Assembly: GCA_947482115.1 (NCBI GenBank)
Contig: CANKII010000002.1
Location: 124,001-188,000 of the forward strand
Origin: Fibrobacterota bacterium
GTDB lineage: Bacteria > Fibrobacterota > Fibrobacteria > UBA11236
Direction of reading: 5' to 3'
Length of the DNA: 64,000 nucleotides
The notes under the pieces: generated by a model
Seen by the model: the letters and a program-made list of their open reading frames with translations, nothing else
Database searches by the model: none
Told to the model about the DNA's origin: nothing
Made by a program: the position numbers and the translations under genes
Shown: positions 24,484 to 33,213 of the stretch, one piece after another
How positions within the stretch are numbered: position 1 is the stretch's first letter
Layout of the letters: each line of letters opens with the position of its first letter

Positions 24484-26418
24484 GTGTCGAAAATTTCCAT
24501 TACCCTTCCCGACGGGAAGGTCCTTGAATCCGAAGCGGGCGCGCCGATCGCCGACGTGGTGAAATCCATCGGCATGGGACTTTTCCGCGATTCCATCGCC
24601 GCCATGTGGAACGGCAAAGAGGTGGACTTGTCCTTCCAGCCCGCCGAGTCCGGTTCGCTGAAGGTGATCACTTCCAAAAGCCCCGAGGCTGTGGAAATCA
24701 TCCGTCACTCCACCGCGCATCTCATGGCCATGGCCATCACCGAACTTTTTCCCGGCACCTTGCTGACGATCGGTCCTGTCATCGACAATGGTTTCTATTA
24801 CGACTTCGATTCGAAGCATGCGTTCACGCCCGAGGATTTTGCGACCATTGAAAAACGCATGGTCGAATTGGCCGCGCAGGATATTCCCATCGTCCGCAGC
24901 GAGAAGCCGCGCACGGAAGCGATTGCGTATTTCAAAGATGCCGCTCATGCGGAACCTTACAAGGTCGAATTGCTTGAAGGCTGGGATTACGACAAGGTGA
25001 GTTTTTACAGCCAGGGTTCCTTTTCGGATCTCTGCAGCGGACCGCATGCGCCTTCGACGGGAAAGCTCAAGCATTTCAAACTGCTCTCCGTGGCCGGTGC
25101 CTATTGGCGCGGAGACGTGACGCGGCCCATGCTGCAGCGTATTTACGCCACCGCATTTGTGACCAAGGAACAGCTCGAAGCGCATCTCTTCCAAATCGAG
25201 GAAGCGAAGAAACGCGACCATCGTAAACTCGGACGCGAACTGGATTATTTCCATTTCGACGAGAACACGCCCGGCATGATTTTTTGGCATGCGCGCGGTT
25301 GGGGCCTGTATCAGAACCTCATGAATTACATCCGCACCAAGCTGAGCCGGAACGGTTACATCGAAGTGCGCACCCCGGAAGTGGTGGACATCGGCATGTT
25401 CACCAAGTCGGGGCATGTGGGAAATTATTCCCACAACATGTTCTTCACCGAAAGTGAAAACCGCAAGTATGTGATCAAGCCCATGAACTGTCCCTGTCAC
25501 ATCGAGATTTTCAATCAGGGACTCAAGAGCTTTCGCGATCTGCCCATGCGCATCGCCGAGTTCGGAAAATGCCATCGCAACGAACTTGCGGGCACCATGC
25601 ACGGCCTCATGCGTGTGCGCGGGTTTACGCAGGACGATGCGCATATTTTCTGCGCCGAAGATCAAATTGCCACTGAGGTCGCGGCGTTCTGCCGTTTGCT
25701 GCAGGAAGTTTATGCGGACTTTGGCTTCAACGATATTCTGGTGAAGCTCTCGGATCGTCCCACCCCGCGCGTGGGCGATGACTCGGTGTGGGACAAGGCT
25801 GAAGAGGCTTTGCGACAAGCTTGCGCATTCTCCGGCATGACTTATGAATTGAATCCCGGCGAAGGTGCTTTTTACGGACCCAAACTGGAGTTCACCTTGC
25901 GCGACAGTCTGGGACGCGAATGGCAATGCGGAACCATTCAGGTGGATTTCAATCTGCCCGGGCTCTTGGGAGCCGAATATGTGGGTTCCGATTCGGCGCG
26001 TCACCAACCTGTGATGTTGCATCGAGCCATTTTTGGATCGATGGAGCGCTTCATCGGCATCCTGATCGAGCACTTCGCAGGCGATCTTCCTTTCTGGATC
26101 AATCCGCAGCAAGTCCGTATTTTGCCGGTTTCAGAGAAATATCTGGACTTTTCCCGGCAAATCGAGTCGAAGATCCGGGACGCAGGATTCGCCTGCGAGG
26201 TGGATGCCCGCAATGAAAAAATCGGGTTTAAAATCCGGGAAGGGGAGAAGGACAAGGTCCCTTACCTCTTTATTATCGGTGAAAAAGAGGCCAATTCCGG
26301 CCAGATTTCGCTCCGTAAACGCAAGGACGGCGACCTCGGAACCTTTACTTTAGACGCTATTCTGGAAAAATTTAGATTTGAGGCTTCCACTAAAGGCCGT
26401 TCGGCTGTACCAGCCTGA
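24484..26418 (+). CDS. thrS: Threonyl-tRNA synthetase
   Basis: 644-residue class II synthetase charging tRNA-Thr. Domains in order: TGS (about 1-62), second additional/editing domain with HSTAHLMAMA (about 75-225), class II core (about 240-535) and anticodon-binding domain (540-640). Zinc ligands lie in PMNCPCHIEIF, NELAGTMHGL and VMLHRAIFGS. Motif 2/3 features include RGFTQDDAHIFC and GSMERFIGILIEH. Start is GTG. It heads the conserved thrS-infC-rpmI-rplT cluster. Confidence 0.97.
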   Translation: MSKISITLPDGKVLESEAGAPIADVVKSIGMGLFRDSIAAMWNGKEVDLSFQPAESGSLKVITSKSPEAVEIIRHSTAHLMAMAITELFPGTLLTIGPVIDNGFYYDFDSKHAFTPEDFATIEKRMVELAAQDIPIVRSEKPRTEAIAYFKDAAHAEPYKVELLEGWDYDKVSFYSQGSFSDLCSGPHAPSTGKLKHFKLLSVAGAYWRGDVTRPMLQRIYATAFVTKEQLEAHLFQIEEAKKRDHRKLGRELDYFHFDENTPGMIFWHARGWGLYQNLMNYIRTKLSRNGYIEVRTPEVVDIGMFTKSGHVGNYSHNMFFTESENRKYVIKPMNCPCHIEIFNQGLKSFRDLPMRIAEFGKCHRNELAGTMHGLMRVRGFTQDDAHIFCAEDQIATEVAAFCRLLQEVYADFGFNDILVKLSDRPTPRVGDDSVWDKAEEALRQACAFSGMTYELNPGEGAFYGPKLEFTLRDSLGREWQCGTIQVDFNLPGLLGAEYVGSDSARHQPVMLHRAIFGSMERFIGILIEHFAGDLPFWINPQQVRILPVSEKYLDFSRQIESKIRDAGFACEVDARNEKIGFKIREGEKDKVPYLFIIGEKEANSGQISLRKRKDGDLGTFTLDAILEKFRFEASTKGRSAVPA

Positions 26419-26462
26419 ACTTCCAGAGTTTGGAGAGTTAAAAAACCGATGAAAGGATTCGA

Positions 26463-27116
26463 TTGCTAAAACGCCGCCCCTTTTTTGTTCCCCCCAAAGA
26501 AACAATCCGCATTAACGAACATATCCGAGTTTCAGAAGTCCGGGTCGTCGATTATGACGGTACTCAACTTGGAGTTATTTCTGTTCCTCAGGCACTCGAA
26601 AAAGCCAAGGAACGTCAATTGGATTTGGTCGAGGTTTCTCCCAATTCCGCCCCGCCTGTCTGCCGGATCATGGATTTTGGCAAGTACAAGTACGAGATTC
26701 AGAAAAAATTGAAGGTATCGAAGTCAAAACAGCACATTATCAAGGTCAAAGAAATCAAGTTTCACCCGAAAACAGGCGAGAATGACTATAATTACCGCCT
26801 CGTTCAGGCCAAGGAATTTCTTGAAAAAGGGTTCAAGGTCAAGGCAACCGTGGTATTTCGCGGCCGTGAAATGGCTCACATGGAATATGGAGCCCGCTGG
26901 CTGAAGAAGATGACGGTGGATCTTGCGGGTCTCGGTGCGGCGGAAACGAACACCATGGTTGAAGGCAGAAATGTCACCGTGATTTTCGCCCCGACCAAGA
27001 CTGCGGTCAAGCCGAAAAAAGTTGAAGTGAGTGTTGAAGGAAAGCCCGAGAAGAAACCGGTTGCAACTGAAGTCGCAAAACCGGCGGAAGTTCCGGCAGT
27101 TGAAGTTGAAGGTTAA
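26463..27116 (+). CDS. infC: Translation initiation factor IF-3
   Basis: 217-residue IF-3, which binds the 30S subunit and proofreads start-codon and initiator-tRNA choice. N-domain (INEHIRVSEVRVVDYDGTQLGVI), linker (GKYKYEIQKKLK) and C-domain (KEIKFHPKTGENDYNYRL, FRGREMAHMEYG) are intact. A Lys/Glu/Ala/Pro-rich tail of about 40 residues follows, absent from short IF-3s. The start is TTG, with AAGGA 5 bases upstream; no in-frame ATG lies near. IF-3 genes commonly use a weak start for autoregulation. Confidence 0.96.
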   Translation: MLKRRPFFVPPKETIRINEHIRVSEVRVVDYDGTQLGVISVPQALEKAKERQLDLVEVSPNSAPPVCRIMDFGKYKYEIQKKLKVSKSKQHIIKVKEIKFHPKTGENDYNYRLVQAKEFLEKGFKVKATVVFRGREMAHMEYGARWLKKMTVDLAGLGAAETNTMVEGRNVTVIFAPTKTAVKPKKVEVSVEGKPEKKPVATEVAKPAEVPAVEVEG

Positions 27117-27131
27117 CAGGGAAGATTTATC

Positions 27132-27329
27132 ATGCCAAAGATGAAAACTCACAGCGGTGCGAAGAAGCGTTTCAAGGTGACGGCGACCGGCAAGGTCAAG
27201 TATCGCGGCGCGAACTTGAACCACATCAATGCCAAGAAAAAACCGGAACGCAAGAACCGCATCGGTGGGGCGCATTATGTCGACCCTTCCATGGCGGCCA
27301 ACATCAAGCGTTTGCTGCGCATCGCCTAA
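27132..27329 (+). CDS. rpmI: Ribosomal protein bL35
   Basis: 65-residue basic large-subunit ribosomal protein. MPKMKTHSGAKKRFKVTATG is the canonical start; the ending MAANIKRLL is also standard. It is 15 bp after infC and 37 bp before rplT, as in most bacteria. Expression in this cluster is classically repressed by free L20, but the short spacers here show no obvious L20 pseudoknot. Confidence 0.97.
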   Translation: MPKMKTHSGAKKRFKVTATGKVKYRGANLNHINAKKKPERKNRIGGAHYVDPSMAANIKRLLRIA

Positions 27330-27366
27330 AAGGCTTTTCGCGAAATTCTATCTGGAGATTTGAACA

Positions 27367-27717
27367 ATGCCAAGAAGTACACCCCGCGTCGCTGCTCGTC
27401 GGCGTCACAAGAAAGTTCTCAAGGCCGCCAAGGGTTACTATGGCCGCCGTAAGTCCAACTTTCGTTTGGCCAAGGAAGCGGTTGACCATGCCGGTCAATA
27501 CTCCTATGCCCATCGCAAGGACAAGAAGATGCAGTTCCGTTCGCTGTGGATCGTGCGCATCAACGCTGCGGTGCATGAGCTGGGAATGACCTATTCGCGT
27601 TTCATCGCCGGATTGAAGAAGGCGCAGATCGAACTGGATCGCAAAATCCTCGCCGAGATCGCCCTTTCCGACGAGCATGCCTTTTCGAAATTGGTTGAGC
27701 TGGCCAAAGCGGCATAA
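27367..27717 (+). CDS. rplT: Ribosomal protein bL20
   Basis: 116-residue RNA-binding large-subunit assembly protein. The basic N-terminus ([20 protein letters not shown]) and globular end ([22 protein letters not shown]) are full-length. Last gene of the thrS-infC-rpmI-rplT cluster, closed by a strong terminator. Confidence 0.97.
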   Translation: MPRSTPRVAARRRHKKVLKAAKGYYGRRKSNFRLAKEAVDHAGQYSYAHRKDKKMQFRSLWIVRINAAVHELGMTYSRFIAGLKKAQIELDRKILAEIALSDEHAFSKLVELAKAA

Positions 27718-27736
27718 CACCAAACGCCATTATGAG

Positions 27737-27770
27737 CCCCTGTCCAATAAACATTGGGCAGGGGTTTTTT
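27737..27770 (+). terminator. Rho-independent terminator after rplT
   Basis: Long hairpin CCCCTGTCCAAT-AAAC-ATTGGGCAGGGG followed by six T residues, 20 bp after the rplT stop. Confidence 0.92.
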
Positions 27771-27785
27771 GTTGGTGATGGTTTT

Positions 27786-27845
27786 CATGGTAGGGGCAAC
27801 CCGCCCTTCGACTACGCTCAGGGACCGTGGGTTGCCCCTACCATG
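27786..27845. repeat. Composite palindromic repeat upstream of pheS
   Basis: Perfect 17-bp arms CATGGTAGGGGCAACCC (27786-27802) and its complement (27829-27845) enclose a 26-base loop. The loop contains CCTTCGACTACGCTCAGGG, the core of the second repeat family. This nesting links the two families. It lies between the rplT terminator and pheS (27868). Confidence 0.9.
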
Positions 27846-27867
27846 AATTGCTAATCTTGAAACACCC

Positions 27868-28905
27868 ATGAATTCTGCAAACGATTTGGAAGAACTGAAG
27901 ACACGGCTGCTGGCCGATTTGAACCTTGCTGTGTCCGGCGCTTCGGAATCTCCGCGTCTTGAAGATTTGAAAACCAAATACCTCGGCAAAAAAGGTGAGA
28001 TATATGGATTGATGCGCGGCATGGGTGCTTTACCCGCCGATCAGCGTCCGGCGTTTGGTCAAAAGGTGAATGAGTTGCGCGACCTGGCCGAAGAACGCTT
28101 TGCAGCGCTTGAAGCCAAAGCGGAAGAGCAGGCCATCAATGCGAAGTTAGCGCAAAGCACTTTGGATCCAACCTTACCCGGCATCCGCGCACCGATGGGA
28201 CATCTGCATCCCTTGAGCCAGGTGCGTGAGGACACGATCAATTTCTTTCGCGGCCTCGGCTTCGAACTGGCCGAAGCGCAGGAAGTCGATCACGAGTGGT
28301 ACAACTTCGAGGCGTTGAACATTCCGCCCGATCATCCCTCGCGCGACATGCACGACACGTTCTACGTGGACGAAGGCATCGTGCTGCGCACGCACACCTC
28401 GAACACGCAGGTGCACTATCTGCTCGATCACAAGGAACCGCCGATTCGCATTCTCGCGCCGGGCTTTGTTTATCGCGTGGACAATGATGCCACGCATTCG
28501 CCCATGTTCCAGCAGGTGGAATGTCTCGTCGTGGATGAAAATATTTCCTTTTCCCATCTCAAGGGAACTTTGTTTCTTTGGGCCAAGCATGTGTTTGGAC
28601 CCGATGTGAACATGCGTTTCCGTCCCAGTTATTTTCCGTTTACTGAACCTTCCGCGGAGATGGATATCTCCTGTATTTTCTGCGGGGGCAAAGGCTGCCG
28701 CGTGTGCAAACAGTCCGGATGGATTGAAGTGGGCGGTTGCGGCAGCGTGGACCCGGCGGTGTTTGAAAAAGTGGGTTGGGACCCGGAACGCTACACCGGC
28801 TTTGCCTTTGGCTTCGGCATCGATCGCATCGCCATGCTCAAATACGGCATTCCCAACATCGCGCATTTGACCCGCGGTGACACACGTTTCCTCCGGCAGT
28901 TCTGA
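27868..28905 (+). CDS. pheS: Phenylalanyl-tRNA synthetase alpha subunit
   Basis: 345-residue catalytic subunit of the alpha2-beta2 synthetase. N-terminal coiled coil (about 1-90), then the class II core: LRTHTSNTQVHYL, FVYRVDNDATHSPMFQQVE, PSYFPFTEPSAEMDI, and AFGFGIDRIAMLKYGI (motif 3). The Cys-rich CIFCGGKGCRVCK insert is usual in bacterial PheS. pheT starts 7 bp after its stop. Confidence 0.97.
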   Translation: MNSANDLEELKTRLLADLNLAVSGASESPRLEDLKTKYLGKKGEIYGLMRGMGALPADQRPAFGQKVNELRDLAEERFAALEAKAEEQAINAKLAQSTLDPTLPGIRAPMGHLHPLSQVREDTINFFRGLGFELAEAQEVDHEWYNFEALNIPPDHPSRDMHDTFYVDEGIVLRTHTSNTQVHYLLDHKEPPIRILAPGFVYRVDNDATHSPMFQQVECLVVDENISFSHLKGTLFLWAKHVFGPDVNMRFRPSYFPFTEPSAEMDISCIFCGGKGCRVCKQSGWIEVGGCGSVDPAVFEKVGWDPERYTGFAFGFGIDRIAMLKYGIPNIAHLTRGDTRFLRQF

Positions 28906-28912
28906 GACCGTC

Positions 28913-31360
28913 ATGCAAATCAGTTTGAATTGGCTCAAGCGGTATGTGGATCTCAAGGAGACGCCGCAAAATATCGCCAGCGCTTTGACCGCTCTCGGTT
29001 TTGAAGTCGAAGGCATGACCTTTCGCGGCACCGAAATTCAGGGCGTAGTGGTCGGCGAAGTTCGTGAATGCGGGAAACATCCCGAAGCGGATCGTTTGAG
29101 TGTTTGCCGTGTGTTTGATGGCAATGAAGAAGTTCCTGTGGTTTGCGGTGCGCCCAATGTGGCTGCGGGCCAGAAGGTTTTGTTCGCCCGCGTCGGCGCA
29201 GAATTACCCGGTGGATTGAAAATCAAAAAAGCGAAATTGCGAGGAGTGGAATCCTTTGGAATGATTTGCGCCGAGGATGAATTGGGACTCGGTGAATCTC
29301 ACGATGGCATTCTGGTTTTGGATCCATCCGCACCTGTCGGCATTTCCATGCAGGACATTCCGGGCCTGTGCGATGTGCTGTATGAAATCAACGTCACGCC
29401 GAACCGTCCGGATGCCTTGGGTCATCTCGGTGTGGCGCGTGAATTGGCGGCCCGATTCGAAACCCCATTGCGTTATCCCGACGAAGCTTTGCGCGAAGAT
29501 GGTTCGGATATCCAAGGCCTTGTGTCACTGGCAGTTGAGGATGAACAAGGCTGTACGCGCTATGTGGGACGTGTGGTTGAAGGTGTTACCGTTGGGCCAA
29601 GTCCCGATTGGCTGGTGCAATCGCTGAAGTCTCTTGGAAAGAAATCCATCAACAGCGTGGTGGACCTGACCAACTTCGTTTTACTCGAATGGAGTCAGCC
29701 TTCCCACGCTTTTGATCTCGATCTTTTGGCGGGAAAGAAAATCGTAGTCCGGCGTGCTCGCTCCGCTGAAACATTGAAAACGCTGGATGGTGTGGAGCGC
29801 AAACTGGATGAACGCGATCTGGTCATTGCCGACGGGGAAAAACCACAGGTGTTGGCTGGAGTCATGGGCGGGGAATCCAGCGGAGTCAGTGAAAAAACCA
29901 AAAACATTTTCGTCGAAGTGGCCTGTTTCGATCCGCGCACGGTGCGAACGCAATCGCGTCGGCATGGACTGCAAAGCGACTCCTCCTACCGTTTCGAACG
30001 CGGAGTGGATCCGCTGGCGACTGCGCGGGTTTGCGATCATCTCGCAGCTTTGATAGCGAAAGTATGCGGCGGCAAAGTAGCCGAGGGCCGTGTGGAATCT
30101 ATTTCAAAAGCTCATCCGAAAAAACCGCGTGTGGTTTCCCTGCGGCCCGCCCGTGTTGGAAAACTCCTTGGTGTTTCTCCCAGTACCAGCGAGATTGAAA
30201 AGCTATTGGCGGGAATTGAAATCAAAAGTTCCGGTAAAGACGCTTCGACAGGCTCAGCGCGAGATGTCGATGCGTTGCGTTTCGAGATTCCCGGCTTCCG
30301 CAATGATTTGGAACGCGAGGTGGATTTGATCGAGGAAGTGGCGCGTTTGATGGATTACAATAAGATTCCAGCAACGTTGCCCAGCTTTCCTTTGACGGCC
30401 GTGGCATTGCCTCCCGGCGAAAAATTGGCTTCCAAAATCCGGCATTCCTTGTGCGATTTAGGTTTGAGTGAAACCATCTCCTTGCGGTTCACTTCGCGCA
30501 AGGCTTTGGAGAAATTGATTCTTGCTGAAAATGATGCGCGTAAAAATTTTGTGCCCATTCAAAATCCACTTTCCGAGGAATGGGAAGTGTTGCCCACCAC
30601 CTTGATGCCCGCTTTGTTGCAGGCTTTGGAACGCAATCAGAACACGCAAGAGCCCAATGTCCGTTTGTTTGAAACGGGCCGCGCTTTTTTCCGCAGTGAA
30701 CGGAGCGGAGAACGGGATTCCGGCGTGCGTGAAGAACCGGTGTTGGGCATTGCCTTGATGGGGGAGTGGACGGATTGTTCCTGGGATGGGCCGCATCACC
30801 CGGTGGATTTCCTTCGCCTCAAAGGTTTGATTGAAAATTTGTTGGACGGATTACGGGCGGATTTGCGATGGGAATACGGCTCCAAAGCTGGTTTCCTGCA
30901 TCCGGTGGAATCTGCGGAACTTTATGCGATGGATTCCAAAGAACCGATCGCCGTGTTGGGAACATTGCATCCCAAAGTACAGGTGGAATACGGTTTGAAA
31001 AATCCCGTGGTGGTTGCGGAGTTCCATTTGGACGCTTTGCTAAAATCGCCGAAGAAACCGCTTTTGTTCGAGGCTTATGAGTCGCATACCGGAACGGTTC
31101 GCGATGTCAATATCGTGGTGGCTGAAAAAGTCCGCCATGCGGATGTACTGGCTGCGGTTCCCAAAGAGGTGCTGCATTTGCGCGAAGTGCGTCTGAACAG
31201 CGTCTATCGGGGCAAAGGGCTTCCTGAAAACCATAAGGCCCTGCATTACAGCTTCATTTACCGGCATGCTGAGAGAACGCTGACCGATGATGAAGTCAAT
31301 GCCATTCAAGAAAAAGTCAAAGTGGAACTTCTCAAGAATCCCAATATCAGCATTAAATAG
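28913..31360 (+). CDS. pheT: Phenylalanyl-tRNA synthetase beta subunit
   Basis: 815-residue beta subunit providing tRNA binding and editing. Domains: B1 (MQISLNWLKRYVDL), tRNA-binding OB fold (about 40-150, GEVRECGKHPEADRLSVCRV), B3/B4 editing domain (about 210-385), B5 (about 400-480, EVDLIEEVARLMDYNKIP), core-like region, and C-terminal anticodon-binding fold (about 720-815). ATG 28913 is chosen because the preceding 12 codons overlap pheS. In the B5 domain the segment KDASTGSARDVD is encoded by a repeat-family sequence (30242-30260), apparently an in-frame insertion in a surface loop. Confidence 0.96.
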   Translation: MQISLNWLKRYVDLKETPQNIASALTALGFEVEGMTFRGTEIQGVVVGEVRECGKHPEADRLSVCRVFDGNEEVPVVCGAPNVAAGQKVLFARVGAELPGGLKIKKAKLRGVESFGMICAEDELGLGESHDGILVLDPSAPVGISMQDIPGLCDVLYEINVTPNRPDALGHLGVARELAARFETPLRYPDEALREDGSDIQGLVSLAVEDEQGCTRYVGRVVEGVTVGPSPDWLVQSLKSLGKKSINSVVDLTNFVLLEWSQPSHAFDLDLLAGKKIVVRRARSAETLKTLDGVERKLDERDLVIADGEKPQVLAGVMGGESSGVSEKTKNIFVEVACFDPRTVRTQSRRHGLQSDSSYRFERGVDPLATARVCDHLAALIAKVCGGKVAEGRVESISKAHPKKPRVVSLRPARVGKLLGVSPSTSEIEKLLAGIEIKSSGKDASTGSARDVDALRFEIPGFRNDLEREVDLIEEVARLMDYNKIPATLPSFPLTAVALPPGEKLASKIRHSLCDLGLSETISLRFTSRKALEKLILAENDARKNFVPIQNPLSEEWEVLPTTLMPALLQALERNQNTQEPNVRLFETGRAFFRSERSGERDSGVREEPVLGIALMGEWTDCSWDGPHHPVDFLRLKGLIENLLDGLRADLRWEYGSKAGFLHPVESAELYAMDSKEPIAVLGTLHPKVQVEYGLKNPVVVAEFHLDALLKSPKKPLLFEAYESHTGTVRDVNIVVAEKVRHADVLAAVPKEVLHLREVRLNSVYRGKGLPENHKALHYSFIYRHAERTLTDDEVNAIQEKVKVELLKNPNISIK
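30242..30260. repeat. TTCGACAGGCTCAG element inside pheT
   Basis: GCTTCGACAGGCTCAGCGC matches the core of the TTCGAC repeat family and is read in frame as ASTGSA. The nadK tail carries the same coding phase (ASTGSA). It falls between two beta strands of the B5 domain, where homologues usually have a short loop. Confidence 0.65.
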
Positions 31361-31452
31361 CCCCTGTGTCATGTTTCCGTCTCACTACGGAAAAATTTTG
31401 GATTTAGACCCCGGGTAAGACTCGAAATTTTTTCAGCTTGTTAAATTTCCTC

Positions 31453-31481
31453 CTGACAATCGGTTGGTTGTGCATTAGAAT
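31453..31481 (+). promoter_or_regulatory. Sigma-70-like promoter before zapB-like/zapA/6S RNA
   Basis: CTGACA (31453-31458), exactly 17 bp, then TAGAAT (31476-31481). Transcription would start near 31488, about 12 bases before the ATG at 31500, leaving room for the GGGAG ribosome binding site. Confidence 0.65.
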
Positions 31482-31499
31482 ACAGAAACGGGAGATGTA

Positions 31500-31703
31500 A
31501 TGGACGCGGGTGAATTTGAGTCTTTGGCTCAAAAAGTGGAACAGGCAGTGTCTTTGATCGAAGATTTAAAGCGGGAGCGCGATGGTTTGCAATCGGAGTT
31601 GCAAGGTTTGCGTGAAGAATTGAACCGGAAATCGGAAAATATTTCCCAAGCCGGGGATCGGGTCCGGGGTCTTGTTTCACGGTTGGAAATGGCCTTGGCC
31701 TGA
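31500..31703 (+). CDS. ZapB-like coiled-coil cell-division protein
   Basis: 67-residue protein that is coiled coil almost throughout: heptads from FESLAQKVEQAVSLIEDLKRE to LREELNRKS, ending RVRGLVSRLEMALA. Size and position directly before zapA fit the ZapB/YgfE-partner role of bridging FtsZ-associated ZapA to other division factors. Homology of such short coiled coils cannot be proved by eye. GGGAG precedes the ATG. Confidence 0.65.
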   Translation: MDAGEFESLAQKVEQAVSLIEDLKRERDGLQSELQGLREELNRKSENISQAGDRVRGLVSRLEMALA

Positions 31704-31710
31704 GGATTTG

Positions 31711-32049
31711 ATGAAGGACGCTGTCAATCCGGAAAGTCATCCTGAAAAAATAGGGATGCGTTCCGTTCGGGTGAGCATTGGCGGTGAGCCGGTGTCCCTG
31801 CGTTCGGATCAACCGGAGGCGGTTGTGGAAGGGCTGGCCGACTATCTGGATCAAAAAATCCGGGAAGTCGGCGGTGCGCTCCACCAGGACAAATTCAAAG
31901 TTCTGGCGTTGGCAGCCATGAGTGTCACCGGAGAATTGATGGAGTTGAAAACCAAACTGGAGGAAAACGCCCAAGCCAAACAGGACATGCTGGCACAAGC
32001 TCAATCGCTGACGGAAACTTTGGATCGCGCGCTGGCGCGACCGAGGTAA
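31711..32049 (+). CDS. zapA: Cell division protein ZapA
   Basis: 112-residue FtsZ-bundling protein. The N-terminal VRVSIGGEPVSLRSDQPEAVVEGLADYLDQKIREV and the KVLALAAMSVTGELMELKTKL segment are the ZapA pattern, followed by a C-terminal coiled coil. The frame extends upstream to 31672, but ATG 31711 with GAGG before it is the likely start, 7 bp after the ZapB-like stop. As in many bacteria, a 6S RNA-like sequence follows. Confidence 0.87.
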   Translation: MKDAVNPESHPEKIGMRSVRVSIGGEPVSLRSDQPEAVVEGLADYLDQKIREVGGALHQDKFKVLALAAMSVTGELMELKTKLEENAQAKQDMLAQAQSLTETLDRALARPR

Positions 32050-32061
32050 CGTCGGTTGAAA

Positions 32062-32240
32062 AAGGCCCTGTCGCCCGCGTCATGTGTCTCGACTTTACAA
32101 GCCTTGAAATGAACAGCCAGAGTCTTTCGGTTGTCTAGAGCATGCCCCCTTGCGGGGAAGCGCGAACCAGCAGAAGCTCTTTAACCCTTTTCAGCTACCA
32201 AGGTCCGAGACGATGCGCGGTAAGTCGGCAGGGCTTTTTC
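32062..32240 (+). ncRNA. ssrS: 6S RNA (SsrS) candidate
   Basis: About 175-nt rod-shaped RNA between zapA and folD. The closing stem is GCCCTG (32065-32070) with CAGGGC (32229-32234), CCGCG (32075-32079) with CGCGG (32216-32220), and GTCTCG (32086-32091) with CGAGAC (32206-32211). CCTTG/CAAGG pairs next, then a large unpaired bubble, then an upper stem AGAGC/GCTCT capped by a CCCC/GGGG hairpin. This open-promoter mimic shape and the zapA neighbour are hallmarks of 6S RNA, which sequesters sigma-70 RNA polymerase. The 3' T run may terminate it. Confidence 0.75.
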
Positions 32241-32264
32241 TTTGAATTTTTTTAAAGTTGATTC

Positions 32265-33167
32265 ATGGCCATAATCATTGACGGCAAGAAAACAGCGCAG
32301 GAAATTCGCGCGAAACTAAAGATTCGTGTTGAGAAACTCCGCGAAAAAGGGATCACCCCCGGCTTGAGCGTGACCTTGGTGGGCGAAAACGCGGCCAGCA
32401 AGGTGTACGTGTCCTCCAAGGATGCCGCAGCGCGTGAGATTGGCATGTCCTCATGGACGCATAAATTTCCCTCCGATGTTTCCGAAATCGAATTGCGAGA
32501 ACATCTTCGCTGCCAGAACTCCGATCCGGCGGTGCATGGCATTCTTTTGCAATTGCCATTGCCCTCTCATTTGCCGGAAGAACATCTTCTCAATCTCATT
32601 GCCGCTGAAAAAGATGTGGATGGATTTCATCCGGTCAGTTTGGGAAATCTCATGCTGGGCCGTCCGGGTTTTAAACCCTGTACTCCGTGGGGTGTTCAAG
32701 TGCTGTTGAATCGATACGGAATTTCAACTCGTGGAAAACATGTGGTGATTGTGGGCCGCTCTAATATTGTCGGCAAACCGCTTGCGAATCTTTTCATGCA
32801 AAAAGGCGAAGGTGCGGATGCGACGGTGACGGTATGCCATAGCGCGACTCCGGATTTGGCACAGTTCACCCGTCAGGCGGATATTGTTGTGGCCGCCATT
32901 GGCTGCGCCGAATTCATTCGCGGTGACATGGTCAAGGATGGTGTGGTGGTGGTGGACGTGGGTATCAATAGGGTGGAAGACTCCTCTTCGCCCAAAGGCT
33001 ATCGTCTCTGCGGTGATGTGCATTTCTCATCGGTGGAACCCAAGGCCTCGGCGATTACGCCTGTGCCCGGCGGAGTGGGGCCGATGACGATTGCCATGCT
33101 TTTGGCCAATACCGTGTGGTCGGCTGAGTCCAAAACCGGCATCTCCGGCCCCATAGATTTGTTTTAA
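32265..33167 (+). CDS. folD: Bifunctional methylenetetrahydrofolate dehydrogenase/cyclohydrolase FolD
   Basis: 300-residue one-carbon enzyme interconverting methylene-, methenyl- and formyl-tetrahydrofolate. Catalytic Tyr-x3-Lys in VYVSSKD, GILLQLPLP, DVDGFHP, the Rossmann signature GRSNIVGKPLANLF, and PGGVGPMT near the end are all present. Follows 6S RNA, in the place where E. coli has the folate-related gene ygfA/fau. Confidence 0.96.
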   Translation: MAIIIDGKKTAQEIRAKLKIRVEKLREKGITPGLSVTLVGENAASKVYVSSKDAAAREIGMSSWTHKFPSDVSEIELREHLRCQNSDPAVHGILLQLPLPSHLPEEHLLNLIAAEKDVDGFHPVSLGNLMLGRPGFKPCTPWGVQVLLNRYGISTRGKHVVIVGRSNIVGKPLANLFMQKGEGADATVTVCHSATPDLAQFTRQADIVVAAIGCAEFIRGDMVKDGVVVVDVGINRVEDSSSPKGYRLCGDVHFSSVEPKASAITPVPGGVGPMTIAMLLANTVWSAESKTGISGPIDLF

Positions 33168-33213
33168 AAAGCGGGAATTGCGTCGGGCTGGAATTTTTGC
33201 TATTTGCTTACCC

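Noticed and set aside
24400-26112. 570-codon open frame antisense to thrS
   Set aside because: It mirrors thrS codon bias; the peptide is His/Arg-rich, matches no family and lies fully within a well-supported synthetase gene.
32062-32240. 4.5S/SRP RNA or tmRNA
   Set aside because: No SRP GGAAGCAGCC-type core or tmRNA tRNA-like ends; rod with a central bubble plus zapA context favours 6S RNA.
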